Source: Sulfitobacter sp. LCG007 (GTDB lineage Bacteria > Pseudomonadota > Alphaproteobacteria > Rhodobacterales > Rhodobacteraceae). Taken from it: 64,000 nt of DNA. Numbering within the stretch: position 1 is the stretch's first letter; the number at the start of each line of letters is the position of its first letter. Position numbers and translations under genes: made by a program. Location: positions 3,472,001-3,536,000 of the forward strand of contig NZ_CP161805.1 in the NCBI RefSeq assembly GCF_040801785.1, read 5' to 3'. The notes beneath the pieces are model-generated. The model was not told the origin of the DNA. It made no database searches and saw only the letters and a list, made by a program, of their open reading frames with translations. Positions 63,022 to 64,000 of this stretch are shown in pieces.

Positions 63022-63105
63022 GCGCCCTTCTATCAATTCCGCGGCCACGCGTGCGACCCGGATCATGCTCAAAGCCCGTTACTGCAATCCGCCCCAATGC
63101 CTGCC

Positions 63106-63131
63106 GCCCCCACTGCTTGCCCCCACTGCTT
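63106..63131 (+). repeat. 13-bp tandem repeat (two copies) before nth
   Basis: GCCCCCACTGCTT at 63106-63118 and again at 63119-63131, followed by a third partial GCCCCC, in the 144-bp gap between the ada-type gene and nth. It lies about 35 bp before the nth ATG, and no clear ribosome binding site for nth is seen after it. Confidence 0.55.
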
Positions 63132-63165
63132 GCCCCCGCCGGGATTTCCCAGCATATGCTTTCGC

Positions 63166-63810
63166 ATGGCAGCTCAGCTTGGCTTTCACGCGATCCACGA
63201 GATCTTTACCCGTTTCCGGCATTCCGACCCGGAACCGAAAGGCGAGCTCGAACATGTCAACGCCTACACCTTGCTGGTCGCCGTCGCTCTGTCGGCGCAG
63301 GCCACGGACGCCGGCGTGAACCGTGCGACCCGCGCGCTCTTTGCCGAGGTGGACACGCCGCAGAAGATGCTGGATCTCGGGCTTGAAGGGCTGACCGACC
63401 ATATCAAGTCGATCGGCCTCTTTCGCCAGAAGGCGAAGAACGTCATGAAGCTCAGCCAGATCCTGGTCGAAACCTACGGTGGCGAGGTCCCGTCGAGCCG
63501 GGCGGCGCTCCAGGCCCTGCCGGGTGTCGGGCGCAAGACCGCGAATGTCGTGCTGAACATGTGGTTCCGGATGCCGGCGCAGGCGGTCGACACCCATATC
63601 TTCCGCGTCGGCAATCGCACCGGGATCTGCCCCGGCAAGACCGTCGAGATCGTTGAGCGCGCGATCGAGGACAATATCCCGGCGGAGTTCCAGCTTCATG
63701 CGCATCACTGGCTGATTCTGCACGGGCGCTACAAATGCACGGCACGCAAGCCGGGCTGCCCGACCTGTATCATCAACGACATCTGCCCCTTCGAGGACAA
63801 GACCATATGA
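63166..63810 (+). CDS. nth: Endonuclease III
   Basis: 214 residues from MAAQLGFHAIHEIFTRF (ATG at 63166); the open frame runs far upstream. A DNA glycosylase/AP lyase for oxidised pyrimidines. Helix-hairpin-helix LPGVGRKTANVVL with catalytic Lys124, VDTHIFRV with Asp142, and the 4Fe-4S cluster Cys in C-x6-C-x2-C-x5-C (KCTARKPGCPTCIINDICPF). The stop overlaps the start of the adenosine kinase gene (ATGA). Confidence 0.96.
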   Translation: MAAQLGFHAIHEIFTRFRHSDPEPKGELEHVNAYTLLVAVALSAQATDAGVNRATRALFAEVDTPQKMLDLGLEGLTDHIKSIGLFRQKAKNVMKLSQILVETYGGEVPSSRAALQALPGVGRKTANVVLNMWFRMPAQAVDTHIFRVGNRTGICPGKTVEIVERAIEDNIPAEFQLHAHHWLILHGRYKCTARKPGCPTCIINDICPFEDKTI

Positions 63811-64000
63811 CAAAGTACGACCTGGTCGGCATCGGCAACGCCGTCATTGACGTCATCTCCCACGCCGATGACAGCTTTCTGGAGCATATGGGAATCACAA
63901 AGGGCATCATGCAGCTGATCGAGCGGGAGCGCGGAGAGCTGCTTTATGCCGCGATGAAGGATCGTATCCAGACGCCGGGCGGCTCGGTGGCCAACACGAT
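63807..64000 (+). CDS. PfkB-type adenosine kinase, N-terminal part (cut by window end)
   Basis: The ATG at 63807 overlaps the nth stop. The visible 64 residues begin MTKYDLVGIGNAVIDVIS and include FLEHMGITKGIMQLIE and PGGSVANT, the N-terminal substrate-binding segment of PfkB-family adenosine/sugar kinases. It would phosphorylate adenosine or a related nucleoside or sugar with ATP. The frame is open to the window end, so the rest lies outside. Confidence 0.8.
   Translation, partial: MTKYDLVGIGNAVIDVISHADDSFLEHMGITKGIMQLIERERGELLYAAMKDRIQTPGGSVANT

Overview
The window looks like chromosomal DNA from a GC-rich alphaproteobacterium of the Rhodobacterales (roseobacter type). The reasons are the order of central-metabolism genes (sdh, mch/mcl2, mdh and suc blocks close together, as I recall from Rhodobacter sphaeroides), a TIGR02302-type low-complexity membrane protein, an ftsEX-plsC group, and a taurine catabolic set of tauABC, tpa, tauR, xsc and soeABC. 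I see no rRNA, tRNA, CRISPR array or prophage. Both ends are cut: deoD at the left and a PfkB-type adenosine kinase at the right.

Region 1 (1-11.4 kb): the 3' end of deoD, a secreted CAP/RTX protein and a DUF1989 protein. A long minus-strand run follows, read mcl2, nnrU, DUF1737, mch, DUF1194 protein, then sdhC-sdhD-sdhA-two lipoproteins-sdhB. mch and mcl2 belong to the ethylmalonyl-CoA pathway, which feeds malate and succinyl units into the TCA cycle. Region 2 (11.5-26.4 kb): a TSUP permease gene, mdh, then the plus-strand run sucC, two sulfotransferase-like genes, sucD, DUF805, sucA, sucB, a third sulfotransferase-like gene, a 77-aa protein, two MAPEG-like proteins and lpd. The sdh and suc upstream regions share an identical paired motif, two GTGATCAC sites 21 bp apart, which suggests one regulator for both operons.

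Region 3 (26.5-37.5 kb): a PPOX-type protein, plsC, ftsX and ftsE (minus), a divergent zinc-ribbon membrane protein, the TIGR02302-type protein, lysA, two small lipoproteins, argH, a TlpA-type thioredoxin and a short unidentified protein. Region 4 (37.7-52.1 kb): taurine to sulfate. TauABC imports taurine, Tpa makes sulfoacetaldehyde, Xsc releases sulfite and acetyl phosphate, and SoeABC oxidises sulfite. TauR is the probable regulator, and paired CTGG boxes lie upstream of tpa, tauR and xsc. A AAA-type ATPase with its own palindromic upstream site sits between tpa and tauR. No pta is visible.

Region 5 (52.1-64 kb): a decayed IS5-type element with 12-bp ends, dapA, a lytic transglycosylase, a DMT exporter, mnmD diverging from an MnmC-like FAD oxidoreductase, a Nudix hydrolase, a DeoR regulator, a MaoC/HTD2-like protein, a VOC protein, an OmpA lipoprotein, an Ada-type methyltransferase, nth and the start of an adenosine kinase gene. 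A repeat with the core GGGATATTT occurs three times (26.4, 34.5 and 52.8 kb). Everything here is read by eye from sequence; family names come from recalled motifs, not from searches.
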